Made by a program: the position numbers and the translations under genes. From Datura wrightii (lineage: Eukaryota; Streptophyta; Magnoliopsida; Solanales; Solanaceae), in NCBI GenBank assembly GCA_035772735.1, contig JASDFA010000006.1, positions 13,472,001-13,536,000 on the forward strand: a stretch of 64,000 nucleotides of DNA, written 5' to 3'. Positions 34,640-47,600 of this stretch are shown piece by piece. The notes under the pieces are model-generated. The model searched no databases, had not been told where the DNA came from, and was given only the letters and a program-made list of their open reading frames with translations. How positions within the stretch are numbered: the first letter of the stretch is position 1; every line of letters begins with the position of its first letter.

Positions 34640-34920
34640 GGGTACTTGGCCATCATATCTGCTTTGAATTCTGAAGGAGCTCCCTCAACTAGCTAATTCC
34701 TCCATAAAACCTTCACTGATGCGACTTCCTTGTTCCTCAACTTACGAACTTGATGGTCAAGATTTTCCACTGAAACCTCTTCATAAGAGAGACTATCCTT
34801 CACATCAACACTCTCTAAAGGTACAACTAAAGCCAGATCGCCAATGCACTTTTTTAATAAGGACACACGATAGACCAGGTGCATCGATGCTAACTCCGTA
34901 GGCAACTCCAACTCATAGGC
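34640..34920 (-). pseudogene. Y chromodomain (C-terminus of integrase)
   Basis: The readable segment has L-P-x-E-L-A-x-x-H-x-V-Y-R-V-S-L-L-K-K-C-I-G-D, then L-S-Y-E-E-V-x-V-E and L-R-N-K-E-V-A-S-V-K-V-L-W-R-N. This is the integrase tail and chromodomain of plant Tekay/Del-type chromoviruses, which directs integration to chromatin in intact relatives. Confidence 0.88.
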
Positions 34921-35089
34921 TGCGCCTCAGAATCCTTAAGGACCAACATACCAGGGATTGATTTTCCCCTTCTTATGAAATCTCATCATCCCTTTTATGG
35001 GTGAAACCTTCAAAAACACCCAGTCATCAACTGTGAACTCAAGCTCTTCTTCTCACATCTATATAGGATTCAAGCTCTCTTAATCAGCT

Positions 35090-35960
35090 GGACCTTCTTC
35101 ATAGCCTCATGAACTGAATCTAATCCTATCAAGGCAGCCTCACTTTCCTCAAACCATCCAATAGGTGATCTATATCTCCGCCGTAAAGCGCCTCAAAAGT
35201 AGCCATCTGAAAACTAGAATGACACTATTATTGTATGGAAACTCTAGGAGAGGTAAGTGATCATCCCAATTACTCTTGAAGTCAATCACACTAGCCCTTA
35301 ACATATCTTTTAAGGTTTGAATGGTTCGCTCTGCCTGGCCATCTATCTGCGGGTGGAAAGTTATGTTGAGATTTACCTGGTTATCAAGACGCTTCTGGAA
35401 GGACTTCTAGAACTAGGATGTGAATTGAGTACTCCTATCTAAAATGATACACAAAGGGACTCCATACAACTTGACTAACTCACGAATGTAAATCCTAGCA
35501 TAGTCCTCTACTGAATTTGTAGTCTTGACAGGTAAGAAATGAACTGATTTAGTTATCTGGTCCACTGCCACCCATATAGAATCATGTTGTCATCGCGTTC
35601 GAGGTAACCTTATAATGAAGTCCATGTTTATTACTTTACACTTCCAAGTAGGTACATTAATATGTTGAGTTATACCTCCTGATCTCTAATGCTCTGCCTT
35701 AACTTGTTGGTACTTTAGATACTTGGTCATGCATTCCACGACGTCTCTCTTCAAACCATTCCACTAGTAGAATTCCCATAGATCACGGTACATCTTGGTA
35801 AATAGAATACCAAAATTTGTGGGCTTCTCCCAGCATTTGCTGTCTCAAGTCATCTACATCCGGAACACACAATCAGCCCTGATGATAGATCACACCATCT
35901 CCCCCTTGGGAGAGAACCTCTACTCTCTAATTGTGGACCGCTTCCTTCAACTTTCGCAAC
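35090..35960 (-). pseudogene. Y integrase core remnant
   Basis: Minus-strand translation across several frames gives integrase-like pieces: a substrate/target region with W-V-x-V-D-x-I-T-K around 35560, a L-Y-G-V-P-L-C-I-I-S-D-R-S equivalent near 35460, and Q-T-L-K-D-M-L-R-A near 35300. Stops and frameshifts are frequent. Confidence 0.7.
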
Positions 35961-36354
35961 ATGGGATACTCATCTTGTCTTTCCATAACTTCCACCACTA
36001 ATGAAGATTTTAAACTATTGTGAACAGTGACACCACCATATGTCGAGTCCGCAAGGTGAACCCCTAAACAGGAAAGCCTATGGAAATCTCTAATCAACTC
36101 CTTCTTTCCCTCTTGAACATGATCGATACTACACATGGATGGATCGCTAAGGGCATCATCCATCTCATTGGATTTACCCGGATGGTACAAAACACTCATA
36201 TCCTAATCCTTGAGAAGTTCAAGCCATCTTCTATGCCGAAGATTCATGTCCTTCTGACTAAATACATACTGGAGGATCTTATGATCAGTGAACATATCAA
36301 CATGGACGCCATACAAATACTATCTCCGAGTCTTTAAGGCAAAAACTATCGTTG

Positions 36355-36660
36355 CTAGCTCAAGGTAATTGGTCGGATAATTCTTTTTATGGACTTTAAT
36401 TGTCTGGAAGCATAAGCTATAACATTACCATGTTGCATCAACACACACCCTAGGCTGACTTTGGAGGCATCACAATATAATACAAAACCATCTTTGCCCT
36501 CTGGTAGTGTCAAAATTAGAGCTGAAGTGAATTGAGTCTTTAACTCCTGAAAGCTCTCTTCACAAGCATCGGACCACTGAAACTTGACCTTCTCCTGGGT
36601 CAATCGGGTCAAAGGAGAACTATAGACAAAAATACTTCTACAAACCTCCTATATTAACCA
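36355..36660 (-). pseudogene. Y RNase H remnant
   Basis: K-F-Q-W-S-D-A-C-E-E-S-F-Q-E-L-K, then F-V-L-Y-C-D-A-S and L-G-C-V-L-M-Q, and A-Y-A-S-R-Q-L-K. This is the RT connection and RNase H start of a gypsy polyprotein. The first catalytic Asp (Y-C-D) is present; the rest is broken. Confidence 0.88.
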
Positions 36661-36899
36661 GCTAAACCCAAAAAGATTCTAATATCGGAGGGAGTGGTAG
36701 GTCTAGGCTAGTTCTTCACCGTTTCTATCTTTTGAGAGTTTACCTGAACACCCTTACTAGACACCATATGTCCAAGAAATGTAAATAATTTCACCAAAAA
36801 TCACACTTGTTAAACTTGGCAAATAGCTGATGGTCCTTAAGAGTTTGTAGCACAATTCTCAAATGATCAGCATATTCCTCCTCACTTTGAGTTTACATA

Positions 36900-37575
36900 A
36901 GGATATCGTCTATAAAGACGATAACGAACATATCCAAGTATTGCATGAATACCCTGTTCATCAAATCCATTTAAAATACAGGAGAATTAGTTAGTCCAAA
37001 AGATATAACTACAAATTTATAGTGACCATACCAAGTTATGAAGGCTGTTTTCGAAATGTTACATTCTCTGACTCTGAGTTGATGGTAGCCAGATCTGAGG
37101 TCTATCTTAGAGAAGTAGCTAGATCCCCGAAGTTGATCAAACAAGTCATCAATCTTGGGAATGAGATACTTATTCTTGATTGTGACTTTGTTCATCTGAT
37201 GGTAATCGATGCATATTCTGTGAGAACCGTCTTTCTTACGTACAAAAAGGACCGGAGCACCCCATGGAAAATGATAGGCCTGATGAAACCCTTATCTAGA
37301 AGGTCCTTTAACTGTTCCTTCAACTCCTTAAGCTCAGTTGGAGCCATTCTGTAAGGAGGAATGGATATCAGTTGCGAATTTGGAAGGAGGTCTATCCTAA
37401 AGTAGATCTCGCACTTGGTAAAGACTCTAGGCAGATCTTCTGGGAATACTTCTGTGAATTTATAAACAATTGGGACTGACTGAATAGAATCCCTCATCCG
37501 AACTATGTGACATATACAACTCTTAAAAATCATCTTCATGGCCTTAAGGTAGGAAACAAAATGACCTATAGGCAC
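36900..37575 (-). pseudogene. Y reverse transcriptase remnant
   Basis: The minus strand shows V-F-P-E-D-L-P-R, I-S-I-P-P-Y-R-M-A-P-T-E-L-K-E-L-K, then KNKYLIPKIDDLFDQLRGS and Y-F-S-K-I-D-L-R-S-G-Y-H-Q-L-R. The F-x-D-D catalytic strand is recognisable further on near 36915 (I-V-F-I-D-D-I). Two frames are used, so it is disrupted. Confidence 0.88.
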
Positions 37576-37599
37576 TGTGGAACTACCCTTCCATCTTAA

Positions 37600-38020
37600 G
37601 ACGGGTTCGCCTGAAAATCAAAACTCTACTACTCTAGTCCTGTAGTTGACCTAATCATAACAAGAATATAATCGATCCATACCGAGGATGGCATCAAAGT
37701 CAGTCATTTCTAACTCTAGCTATGTTGATTTTCTGGAAAACTGAAATTGGGCATTTTCTATACTCTTCTTGTTATGACTGACTCACCAACAGGAGTAGAG
37801 ACTAAGAAGGGGTCTGAGAGGTATTCAGGATTGATACCAAAAGTTATTGCAACATATGGGGTTATGAAGGATAATGTGGCCCCTGGATCTAACAATATAT
37901 AAACATCAAGGTGAAAGACTCGTAATATACTTGTGACTACATCTGGTGAGTTCTCCTGATTCAGGCACGATGAGAGCGCATAGAACCGATTCTAACATTA
38001 TTCGCCACATGTACTAGATG
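37600..38020 (-). pseudogene. Y protease region remnant
   Basis: Minus-strand pieces include a D-P-G-A-T-L-S-F-I-T-P-Y-like protease active-site stretch near 37860-37890 and I-L-G-M-D-x-L near 37670. Decayed. Confidence 0.65.
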
Positions 38021-38025
38021 AGGCA

Positions 38026-39514
38026 TGATTTTTCTCAAATTACACCTCGTAATGAGATATAAAGTGGTCGATGTCAAATATAGAACCCAACCAGGGTTGG
38101 GGTCTAATCCCACGAAGAATATGACGAGAACTTTAGTTAATGCATTTAACTACTACTATTGGCTTACTTATTTCATAGAGGGGAAAATTGTAACACAAAA
38201 TAATGAGAAGCAGTAGAGAACAATGAGTAGATCCTTGATTAAATTCAACTGTATTTAAAAAGTGAATTGACCAGGATTACATTCCCCACGACTTCATAAC
38301 CATAAGGCATTTTATACTAGCGATCTATCTGGTGTTCAGCATGCAATATCAGTAAGTTAACTTCACCTAAATGGTTATCACCATGTAACTTGATCCGTAT
38401 GTTGATATATACTTAATTAACCCTTACCCTTAATATCAGATTAGTTATTTTCGGACAAGGTCAAGCCATTAGATGAGGGTTGATAGCCTCAAATCTCTGT
38501 TGTTAATCCCTTTTCCCATTCATTACTCCCTTAATTCGTGAGTAAGAATAAGGCAACTTCCAACATTTTTAACCGTTAAGAAGCAATTAAAACGAAGGGA
38601 GAAACAGTACATGCATAAACTCCATTCAAGATTCACTAAGTATTTTTGCCTATGTGTGTTAATTCATCATGGTTCCCACAATCCTAGTTATGGATTTAGC
38701 TACTCATACTTAAAGAATCACAACTATATATTAGAGAAGAAATCATAATTGCAATTTACAATAATTTATAGAAGAAACCACGTATATTGAATAAATCAAT
38801 AAGAACTGAAGAACAATACTCCAAAGTTGTTTGAATTCCCAAATTCAAGAATGAAATTATAAAAATTGTTTCTTGAACCTTGATGGTAATTAACAACTTC
38901 AACAATATAGTCAAAAAGTCTGTAAATTCAGCAACCCTCTAAAAAAACCTACATAAAGTATTTATATACTTAAGTAAAATCCTTTCCTAAATAAAAACGG
39001 AATACAGGTCGGCAGTGGCAAGGGTCTGGTAACGACTTGTTAAGTTACTGCACGAGTCGTTAGGTCCCTCGTGACTTTAGCACCTTGAAATTCCAGTGTT
39101 GAGGACGATTGCACCTGCTTGTTCACGATGAGTCGTCAAGTCCCATGTTGAATCGTTAAGTCACTCATTGTGTCTCCCAGGTCTTTTTCATCACTCTCAG
39201 ACCTCATGACCCTCCTAACGACTCATTCCCAGACATGACGAGTCATGCCATCAACTCATGGTCACCACTGTTTAGTTGAGCCTCAAACTATTCTTCTCCC
39301 AACAACTCAAGGAATGAGTAATCAAATGACACGATGACTCGTCACCTTGTTGACAATCCACACTTAGCCCACTTTTAGCCTGAGTATGCCCATTTCACTA
39401 TTCGAACCTGTTTTCTTGCAACACTCAACAAAAACCCATTATATCTATATAAATAAAATTTGCATATTTTCTTAGTTTTAAGCATCAAAAGTTCCATAAA
39501 ATCACAGCACATCA
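38026..39514 (-). mobile_element. Z: solo LTR inside Y, TSD AGGCA
   Basis: Flanked by AGGCA at 38021-38025 and 39515-39519. In element orientation it starts TGATGTGCTGTGATTTTATG, resembling the X LTR start TGATGTGTGGTGAATTTATC. It ends AATTTGAGAAAAATCA and has a GGGATTAGACCCCAACCCTG-type word near its 3' end, as in Tat-like LTRs. It is 1489 bp with no internal region. It lies between the Y gag and protease remnants. Confidence 0.92.
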
Positions 39515-39859
39515 AGGCACCTTATTGGGATGGGCGAGCTGTTGAAGAAATGGCTTGGGCATGACTATTGACGTCATCCTACCTGGCTGATGGACAGTCT
39601 TGGAGTCTGTGACTGGGGTTACTATACCCAAAACAAACATCCTTGCCAATCAAACACTTTCCGAGATGGTTTCTCCTACACTTCTTGTAAGCTGGGAAGG
39701 TGCGATCTCCGGACATGTTCCCCTAAGACCTAGAGCCTGTGCTCTACCTCTCTGTTCCCCTTTGGATCTGGGAGATGGGACACTAGCTGATGATGGTGCT
39801 GGAGTTGATGACCTCTAATGGGACTGTGAGTGAATTCCACCACCTGACCTCTGCTAAGA

Positions 39860-40722
39860 AAACTCAAAATTTCTAGTTATGGCCCTCTTATTCTCTCTAT
39901 ATTTTTCTTCAACTTCTCTTCCTCAATTTACTAAGCATGGATCATGAGTCTGGAGATATCCATATCCTCAATGAGCGACACAATCCTGCACTCCTTGACC
40001 ACCAAATCTGAGACACTTGAAACGAACTTGCACATTTAGGCCCTCGGCTCAACAACCATTTTCGGATATACCTAGAAAACTGAGTGAACTTTAGGGCTTT
40101 TCCTGATGTGGAGTTTTGCTTCAGGTTAATGAACTCCTCGGACTTTGCCTCCCTCAACTCATGGGAAAAGAACTTATCTAGAAAGGCTGTCATGAACTTA
40201 TCCCAAACAATTGGAGCCACACTTCCCCAATGGCTTTATTTACACTGCTTATACCATAGATGTGATACCCCCTTCAGCTAGTAAGATGCCAAGTTTGCAC
40301 TTTTTTTTTCCACTGATAACCATGATTTGAGTGATCTTCTGGACCTTATTAATGAAATCTTGTGGATCATCGTCCACCTTTGAATCATGAAACTCTAGCG
40401 GATTTATCCTGGTAAAGAATCGCACCCTTGCAGCTACCACATTTTCGTTAGGATTTGCAGGTGCAACAACCTGCTGATTGACCTGAGTAGTCATGGCCTG
40501 TGCCAATATTTGGAAGGCAGCCTTGAACTCTACATTAGTGACCTGACCATTCATAGGTTCTAGGGGCGCTGGTGGTGCTAGATGGTCCCCAGTTTCACGT
40601 CCGTTGACTTTTCTGGGAGGCATTTTCTGTAAGCGCATAGAGAATGATTTAGTAGGATATATAGAGTTGGACTCTATCGCACGATATTGAACATGAAAGA
40701 AGGGAAATTTTCCTAAAAACAT
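39860..40722 (-). pseudogene. Y gag remnant
   Basis: Begins M-P-P-R-K-V-N-G-R-E (ATG near 40624) and continues with F-x-x-x-x-Q-I-L-A-Q-A-M-T-T-Q, N-P-L-E-F-H-D-S-K-V-D-D-D-P-Q-D-F-I, then W-D-K-F-M-T-A-F-L-D-K-F-F and E-E-F-I-N-L-K-Q. This is the gag of Solanaceae chromoviruses. The frame breaks near 40250. Confidence 0.85.
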
Positions 40723-40820
40723 TTCACAGCCTGTTTCTCATAAGTGTGGGTCTCTTCACACCCATGAAAAAGACTCTACTTAACGCGATTTTCAGACACC
40801 TTAGGACACCTTAAACCTGA

Positions 40821-40835
40821 TGCTCTAATACCAAG
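40821..40835 (-). other. Y primer-binding site
   Basis: Minus-strand CTTGGTATTAGAGCA directly after the 5' LTR. It is one base from the initiator-Met tRNA type TTGGTATCAGAGC. Confidence 0.7.
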
Positions 40836-40837
40836 TT

Positions 40838-42884
40838 TGTCATAATCTGAGTCTAGAGTGGGCGCGACACGGGACTTAGAACCACAAGTGGCTCCAAGCT
40901 AACCCATGACAGTAGCATGACACTATCATAAACTGAAATAACTGAGAGAACTGAGCGAAAGCTAAAATGATACTTGAATATATAACTGCATAAATCTAAA
41001 AGTAGATACAAACATTAAAGTCTAAAGACATATAAGTAAGCCAACCAAGCTGAACATCTAACTATGTCTGAAAGCCTCTAAACTGATGAGTGAAAGGCAC
41101 AGGTCCCCAACTAACTTTAAAATCTGAAACTAAAATTGAAAGAAAATATATGAATTCTTGTCCTTTGATGAAGAGCACTCACCACAACTAAGACTACTCG
41201 GATGCCGGAAGTATATAACTACGGTACTGAGTCTGGCTACCGAACCTATATCATGAAAAAATATAGCATAAAAGTATGCGATCAGTACTTTGAGTGTACT
41301 GAGTATATGAGATAAGTAAAAATATGAGGAAAGAGGAAATCGTGATGAAATCTGTAATCATACTATAGTGGTAGAATATCTAGGATAACATACTGAATTG
41401 TAATGATCCAAAGTTTAAATCATTGATATGGAGCTAAACATGTCTGAAGTCATAATATAAGTTTATATACTGAAATTATGAGCCATGCACAAACACCATA
41501 AGGAATATACATAGTATAACTATGACTGTGGGAGATTCTCATAACTGACATACCCAATGTGAGCATACATGGAGCCCAACTTGTGACCCTAGTTGGGAGG
41601 GTGTCCATACCTTGCTAAAGGTAAGGACCATGAGGGTGTGAATTCACTCATGAGCTTATTCGGTCAAGGGAAATACACTAAATTGGTGAGAATCTCTTTA
41701 ACCTACGGTGGCACGTAGTTCTGAGACTTGATTTATCTGAACTCGCATTCGCTCGGTGTTAAATACTACTCACAAACATATATAGGTGCTTATAATTATA
41801 TCTAAAATCTGATAAGTTTTTTTGCATTGACTAGTTTAAAATCATGCTGGGTACTGAACTTTTGAAATACTGAACTAGTCATGCAAACTGAGCTGATTCT
41901 AAAACCATGATATCATAATACCGAAAATCATTAAAAAATATACTTATTTTGAGCAAATCATGCTACCTTTTGAGTATAGAGATACGTAGGAGTTTTTCAA
42001 GGAATTCAACTCATAAATAATTGTAAAATATATTTAAGAATCATTAGAGAAACATATCATACAAAAATTCAGAGTTTTTGCATAAGAACGTTTAGCCCTA
42101 GAAATCACGAATTCGAATAATCACATTGAAAATATAGATTTAAAGCTTGGGGTTTGGTCATAAATATAAAATGAAACCCATACTGATAATCCCAAATACC
42201 TGGAATGAAGAGTTTCTGCTTACTTCTTGAGGACCCAAGAGGTTGGAGAAGTAGAATCCTAGTTTCTTAAGAGCTTGAGAGCGCTAATAGTTGGAGTGCT
42301 TCGATGTTAGGAGAGAAATGAGGGCTTATTCTACTAAGTACCCCTTTAATATCCCTTAAATAGAACCTAAAACGACTTGGCTTAAGAGTTAAAAGCTTAG
42401 GAAGCTACGAAATTACCCCTAGAAAAACATTCTAAAAAACTGTCGTCGAGACCCTACGAAGCATGCCATTAGTCATTGCGTCATACCACGAATTGTGGTA
42501 TGTACTCATGGTCACTGAATCAACTTGATCACTTTCTGAACTTTATCTCACGATTAGAAGACGATCCGTCTTGTGATACCACAACTCGTGGTTCCTACTC
42601 GTGATCACTGAAATGATTCTGAATACTTTTTGAACCTTATACTACGACCAGACAGGATGGTCCGTTCTATGGTACCATGACTCATGGTCTGGTCCCATGG
42701 TCCCTACGAGAAAAAATGCAAAGTTATGAAACTTTTGCTAGATTTCTCAGGATGAGCCACTTAACGAGTCGTCACTTCACCCCATGATTCATCACTTGAG
42801 TCAGCCTATGGGAAATTTTAATTTTCCTGTTGGTTTTGTACCTTAAGTCTAGGGTATGATCTTTAAAACTTTTGGGGTGTTACA
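40838..42884 (-). repeat. Y 5' LTR (right copy)
   Basis: 2047 bp. Matches 32382-34371 with many substitutions and small indels; it contains the same CACGACTCGTGG-like word cluster at 42440-42810. Confidence 0.9.
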
Positions 42885-42889
42885 CCCCA

Positions 42890-43282
42890 AGCCTACATTG
42901 CAAGCTTAGAATGTTCGTATGCGATCTCGATCGAACATTCCTAAGATAATGACATTCGAAAATAAGGGCATGCCTATGGTAGTTGCATTCATAGCATGTG
43001 AAATTCTTTGTGCGTGTTGAGTTTTTCTTTCTCTTCTTTGTAGTATCTTGTCCCAGTTGTTCTTTGTATATATGTGTGTGATAGGACATTCTTTTGTCTA
43101 TGTGATAGCACTAGGATGAATATAACTCAATAGATTGAGTTTCGAAATTTGGATTATTGTGCACACCTGTTGAATAATTGCATAGTGTCATTGAAAGAGG
43201 CTGGATAATAAGTATTGATTATCTTGGGTAGTGCGGGTGTCTTGAAAAAGAATAAACAATGAGTTGGTAGTCTTGATTTTGA
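42890..43282 (+). other. X internal region, 3' piece
   Basis: Continues X after Y. No coding domain is seen, and no polypurine tract before the LTR homology starts near 43283. Confidence 0.5.
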
Positions 43283-44008
43283 TTGAATATTTTCGCAGTG
43301 ATTTTGTATGTTAAAACTTGAATCTTATCTATGAGTTCTTAGTTTTGAATGCAACTTTTGTTATATTTATGACGTGTATGATTATTCTTGATAATTAAAG
43401 GGGTTTTTTTATTTCTTTAATTAATCTTGTTCTTGAATATTTTTAAAGAGATTAGCTAATCCTAGGATTCGCCCATCTACTACAAATTAAACTTGAAAAA
43501 GGCAACTTGTGATTGGAAAAATTAATTAATAAGAATGTGAGGAATTAACCCTCATCCAAAAACTTCTCGTAGGGATAAGTAGAATTTAGTTGGCATATAT
43601 GTATAGCATTGAATTAAATAAATTGCTTGAATATTAAAAGATTGTAGTGAGATCAATAACTTAATTCTAGGAAAAGATTGAGTAATGGTGCAAGATCCAA
43701 GTGCAAATTCAAGATTCTTCATTGTCATCAATAAAAAATCTTGACACGCATTGGATCTTTACTTGAAGGTGTGTTCCGGAGTATTTTTATTTGTGGACGT
43801 TGATCAATTTACTTGCTTTTTAGAAATAGAAATTAGACATAGTTTTATTTTTAGATAAATCTTTGATTTGTCTGGAATTGAAATAGCTAGTAATGATTTT
43901 AGACTATCTTGATCGTCCTCATATTATTTTATGTAGGATTCGACTCCAAACTAATTGAGTTACTATATTTGTATACGACTGCATTACATCATATTTAGAT
44001 GTAATTTT
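43283..44008 (+). repeat. X 3' LTR, 5'-truncated
   Basis: Aligns with X 5' LTR positions from about 27232 to its end. The first ~660 bp of the LTR are missing. The final ten bases lie beyond C2 at 49143-49152. Confidence 0.85.
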
Positions 44009-44478
44009 TGTCAACAAAGTTAGTCAGACAAGGAAAAGAAAAAAAGAGGACAAGCCTTGTCCAAATGGAAAAAGGAAAAAGATGACAAACCTTGTCCAAA
44101 TTGATCTCTGTTTTACACCCTTCTACACGGTTTAGTTCTATTATAAATAGAACATTTTGCTTTCATTATTTTATATACACAGATCCACAAATTCCCATAA
44201 AAATTACAATCCAAAAGAGTAAAAACATAAAGAGAGTTATACACCAAGGCAAATATTATAGTCTTGAGTGTCCTCTTTAGTGAGTTATTCCTTTTACAAG
44301 TGTTTTCTCCTTGTAATTGTGAGTAGTGTACTCCCATATTTATATAGTGAATCCTTCTACCCCGTGGTTTTCCCCCTCTATTTATTTGAGGGTTTTCCAC
44401 GTAAAATATTGTGTCCAATGTATTTTCATTATTTATTATCATATCAAACTTTAGTTGTGGTGCTTCCTCATCCCAACA
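44009..44478 (+). repeat. C2 5' LTR
   Basis: 470 bp with TATAAATAGAACA (about 44141-44153) as the likely TATA box and a downstream leader. Confidence 0.93.
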
Positions 44479-44479
44479 G

Positions 44480-44491
44480 TGGTATCAGAGC
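44480..44491 (+). other. C2 primer-binding site
   Basis: TGGTATCAGAGC, complementary to the 3' end of initiator-Met tRNA, one base after the LTR. Confidence 0.9.
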
Positions 44492-44656
44492 TTCGGTTAT
44501 TCTGTCTGTTTTATGCGAAGGTACTATCCGTGAATAGTAAATTTTTGTGAATAGTAAAATTCAGTGAAAATACTATTCACATGAATAGTAAAATTCGGTG
44601 GCGATACAGTTTGTGACGATTGTTTGAAAAAATATTCAGAAACAATCTAGAAGGGT

Positions 44657-47600
44657 GTGAAGCAAATAACAATATCGAGTACAACAAAGTTTGACGTTGA
44701 GAAATTCAATGGGACTAATTTCTCATTGTGGAAAATGAAAATAAGAGCGATATTGAGAAAAGACAATTGCCTAGTTGCAATTGAAGGTAGGCCCACAGAC
44801 TTTACTGATGACAGCAAGTGGAACGACGTAGACAGCAACGCAGTTGCTGATCTACACTAGGCACTAGCTGATCAAGTGTTGTCTAGTGTGGCTGAAAAAC
44901 GGACAACGAAGGAAATATGAGATACTCTTACGGGATTGTATGAGGCCAAGTCTTTGCATAATAAAATCTTCTTAAAAAGAAGATTATATACTCTTCGAAT
45001 GGTAGAGTCCATGTCGGTTACTGAACACATCAATACTTTGAATACTCTGTTTTCGCAACTTACAACAATGTGTTGCAAAATAGAGGAGATTGAACGTGCG
45101 GAGCTTCTACTTCAAAGTCTGCCTGACTCGTATGATCAACTCATCATCAACCTAACGAACAATACAAACAGTCTAGTTTTCGATGAAATTGCGGCCGCTG
45201 TCCTAGAAGAAGAAAATCGGCGCAAAAATAAGGAAGACAGACAAGCAAGTTCGCAGCAAGCTGAAGCTTTGACGATGGTGAGAGGAAGACCAACGGAACG
45301 TGGCCCCAATAGGAGTCACAATCATGGTAGATCTAAATCAAGAAGTAAGAAGAATATCAAGTGTCACAACTGTGGCAAGAAAGGGCACGTCAAGAAAGAT
45401 TATTGGTTCAAGAAGAAGAGTGAACACCTCGAGTCATCAAATGCTCAAGGGAATGTTGCAAATACCTCGGATGATGGTGATATTTTATGTAGTGAAGCAA
45501 TATCAAATAATGAAGGCAGAAAATGTTTCACTGATGTCTGGATCATGGACACAGGAGCAACATGGCACATGACTTCCCGGAGAGAATGGTTCCATCAATA
45601 TAAACCTATCTCAGGAGGATCTGTGTTCATGGGAGATGATCATGCTTTGAATGTTATTGGTATTGGGTCCATCAAAATAAAGATGTATGATGGCACGGTA
45701 CGCACTATTTAGGAGGTACGACATGTGAAAGACTTGAGGAAGAATCTATTGTCTTTGGGGCAATTAGATGATAATGGATGTTCATATAAGACTTATGGTG
45801 GAGTCATGAAAATATTGAAAGGAGCGTTTGTAGTGATGAAAGCGGAAAAACTTGCTGCAAATCTATATATGCTTAAGGGTGAAAACCACCAAGAAGGAGA
45901 AGCATCAACTACGTCAGCAAGTTCATTTGAAAAATCGATGATGATGTGGCATCGCAAACTTGGCCATATGTCGGAACGAGGTTTGAAGATTCTTGCTGAG
46001 CAAAAGCTTCTTCCAGGGCTCAAAAAGGTTTCACTACTCTTTTGTGAGCATTGTGTTACCAGTAAACAACATAGATTGAAGTTTAGCAGTTCCTTTGCTA
46101 AAAGCAAGGAAATATTAGATCTGGTCCACTCTGATGTCTGGCAAGCACCGGTGGAGTCCCTAGGAGGAGCAAAATATTCTGTGTCATTTATCGACAACTA
46201 CTCCAGGAGATGTTGGGTGTATCCAATCAAGAGAAAGGCAGAGGTTTTTCCATATTTTAAAGAGTTCAAAGCGCGGGTGGAACTTGTATCTGAGAAAAGG
46301 ATCAAGTGTTTGAGGACAGATAATGGAGGAGAATACACTGGTGATGAATTTGATAACTTCTGTAAATAAGAAGGTATCAATGGGCAGTTCACAGTGGCAT
46401 ATACTCCACAACAAAATAGAGTAGCAGAGCGAATGAACAAAACCTTGTTGGAACGGACAAGAGCTATGTTGGCAACTGCAGGATTGGAAAAACCATTCTG
46501 GGCAGAAGCAGTCAAAATCGCCTGTTATGTGATCGATCGATCACCATCAACTACAATTGATATGAAAACGCCAATGGAGATGTGGACAGGAAAACCAACT
46601 GATTATTCTCGCTTACATATATTCGGAAGTCCTGCTTATGTTATGTACAATGCCCAAGAAAAATCAAAGTTGGATCCGAAATCCAGGGAATGCATTTTCT
46701 TAGGGTATGCTGATGGAGTCAAGGGGTATCGCTTGTGGGATCCCACTGCCCGCAAGGTGATAATCAGTAGGGATGTTGTATTTCCTAAAAACAAGATACA
46801 AGCAAAAGAAGGTAGCACTTCAACAGAAAAATCAGAGACTACTACAGTTGAAGTTGAAAAGATAGAAGAAGTCCCAGTTTCTTCTGAAGCAGCACCAGAG
46901 CACGAAGAACAAGAGCAAGCTGATATTGAAACTCCACAAGTTCGACGGTCAACTCGGGAGAGAAGAGAACCAGCTTGGCACTCAGATTATTCTATAGAGG
47001 GAAATTTTGCATACTGTCTATTAACACAAGATGGAGAGCCTTCAACTTTTCACGAGGCTATGAAAGGCCAAGAATCATCTCTGCCGATGGCAGCAACGCA
47101 ATAAGAAATTGAAGCTCTTCATAAGAATAAAACATGGGATCTTGTTCAATTACCACGAGGAAGGAAGGCCATTGGAAACAAATAGGTCTACAAGATCAAA
47201 CGCAATGGTAATGATCAAGTGGAGAGGTATCGTGCAAGATTGGTGGTGAAAGGATTCGCTCAGAAAGAAGGTATATACTTCAACGAGATATTTTCTCCAG
47301 TGGTTCGACTCACAACAATTCGAGTGGTCCTAGCGATGTGTGCTACATTTGACTTGTACTTGGAGCAGTTAGATGTCAAAACTGCATTTCTTCATGGAGA
47401 GATTGAAGAAGAAATATATATTCTCCAACCAGAAGGTTTTGAAGAACAGAGAAAAGAGAACTTGGTTTGCAGGTTGAACAAATCTCTATACGGTCTCAAA
47501 CAGGCGCCGAGGTGTTGGTATAAGAGATTTGATTCCTTCATTATAAGCCTTGGATACAACAGACATAGTTCAGATCCTTGTGTTTATTACAAGAGATTTG

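Larger units (their letters stand above)
32382..42884 (-). mobile_element. Y: Ty3/gypsy chromovirus inserted in X, TSD CCCCA
   Basis: 10.5-kb element read on the minus strand. The plus-strand LTRs are 32382-34371 and 40838-42884, each starting TGTCA and ending GGGGTGTTACA. The target duplication CCCCA is at 32377-32381 and 42885-42889. The primer-site-like CTTGGTATTAGAGC on the minus strand is at 40821-40835. Domain order along the minus strand is gag, protease, RT, RNase H, integrase, chromodomain, as in chromoviruses. LTRs differ by roughly 15% by eye plus indels, and the frames are broken, so it is old and dead. It carries solo LTR Z. Confidence 0.92.
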
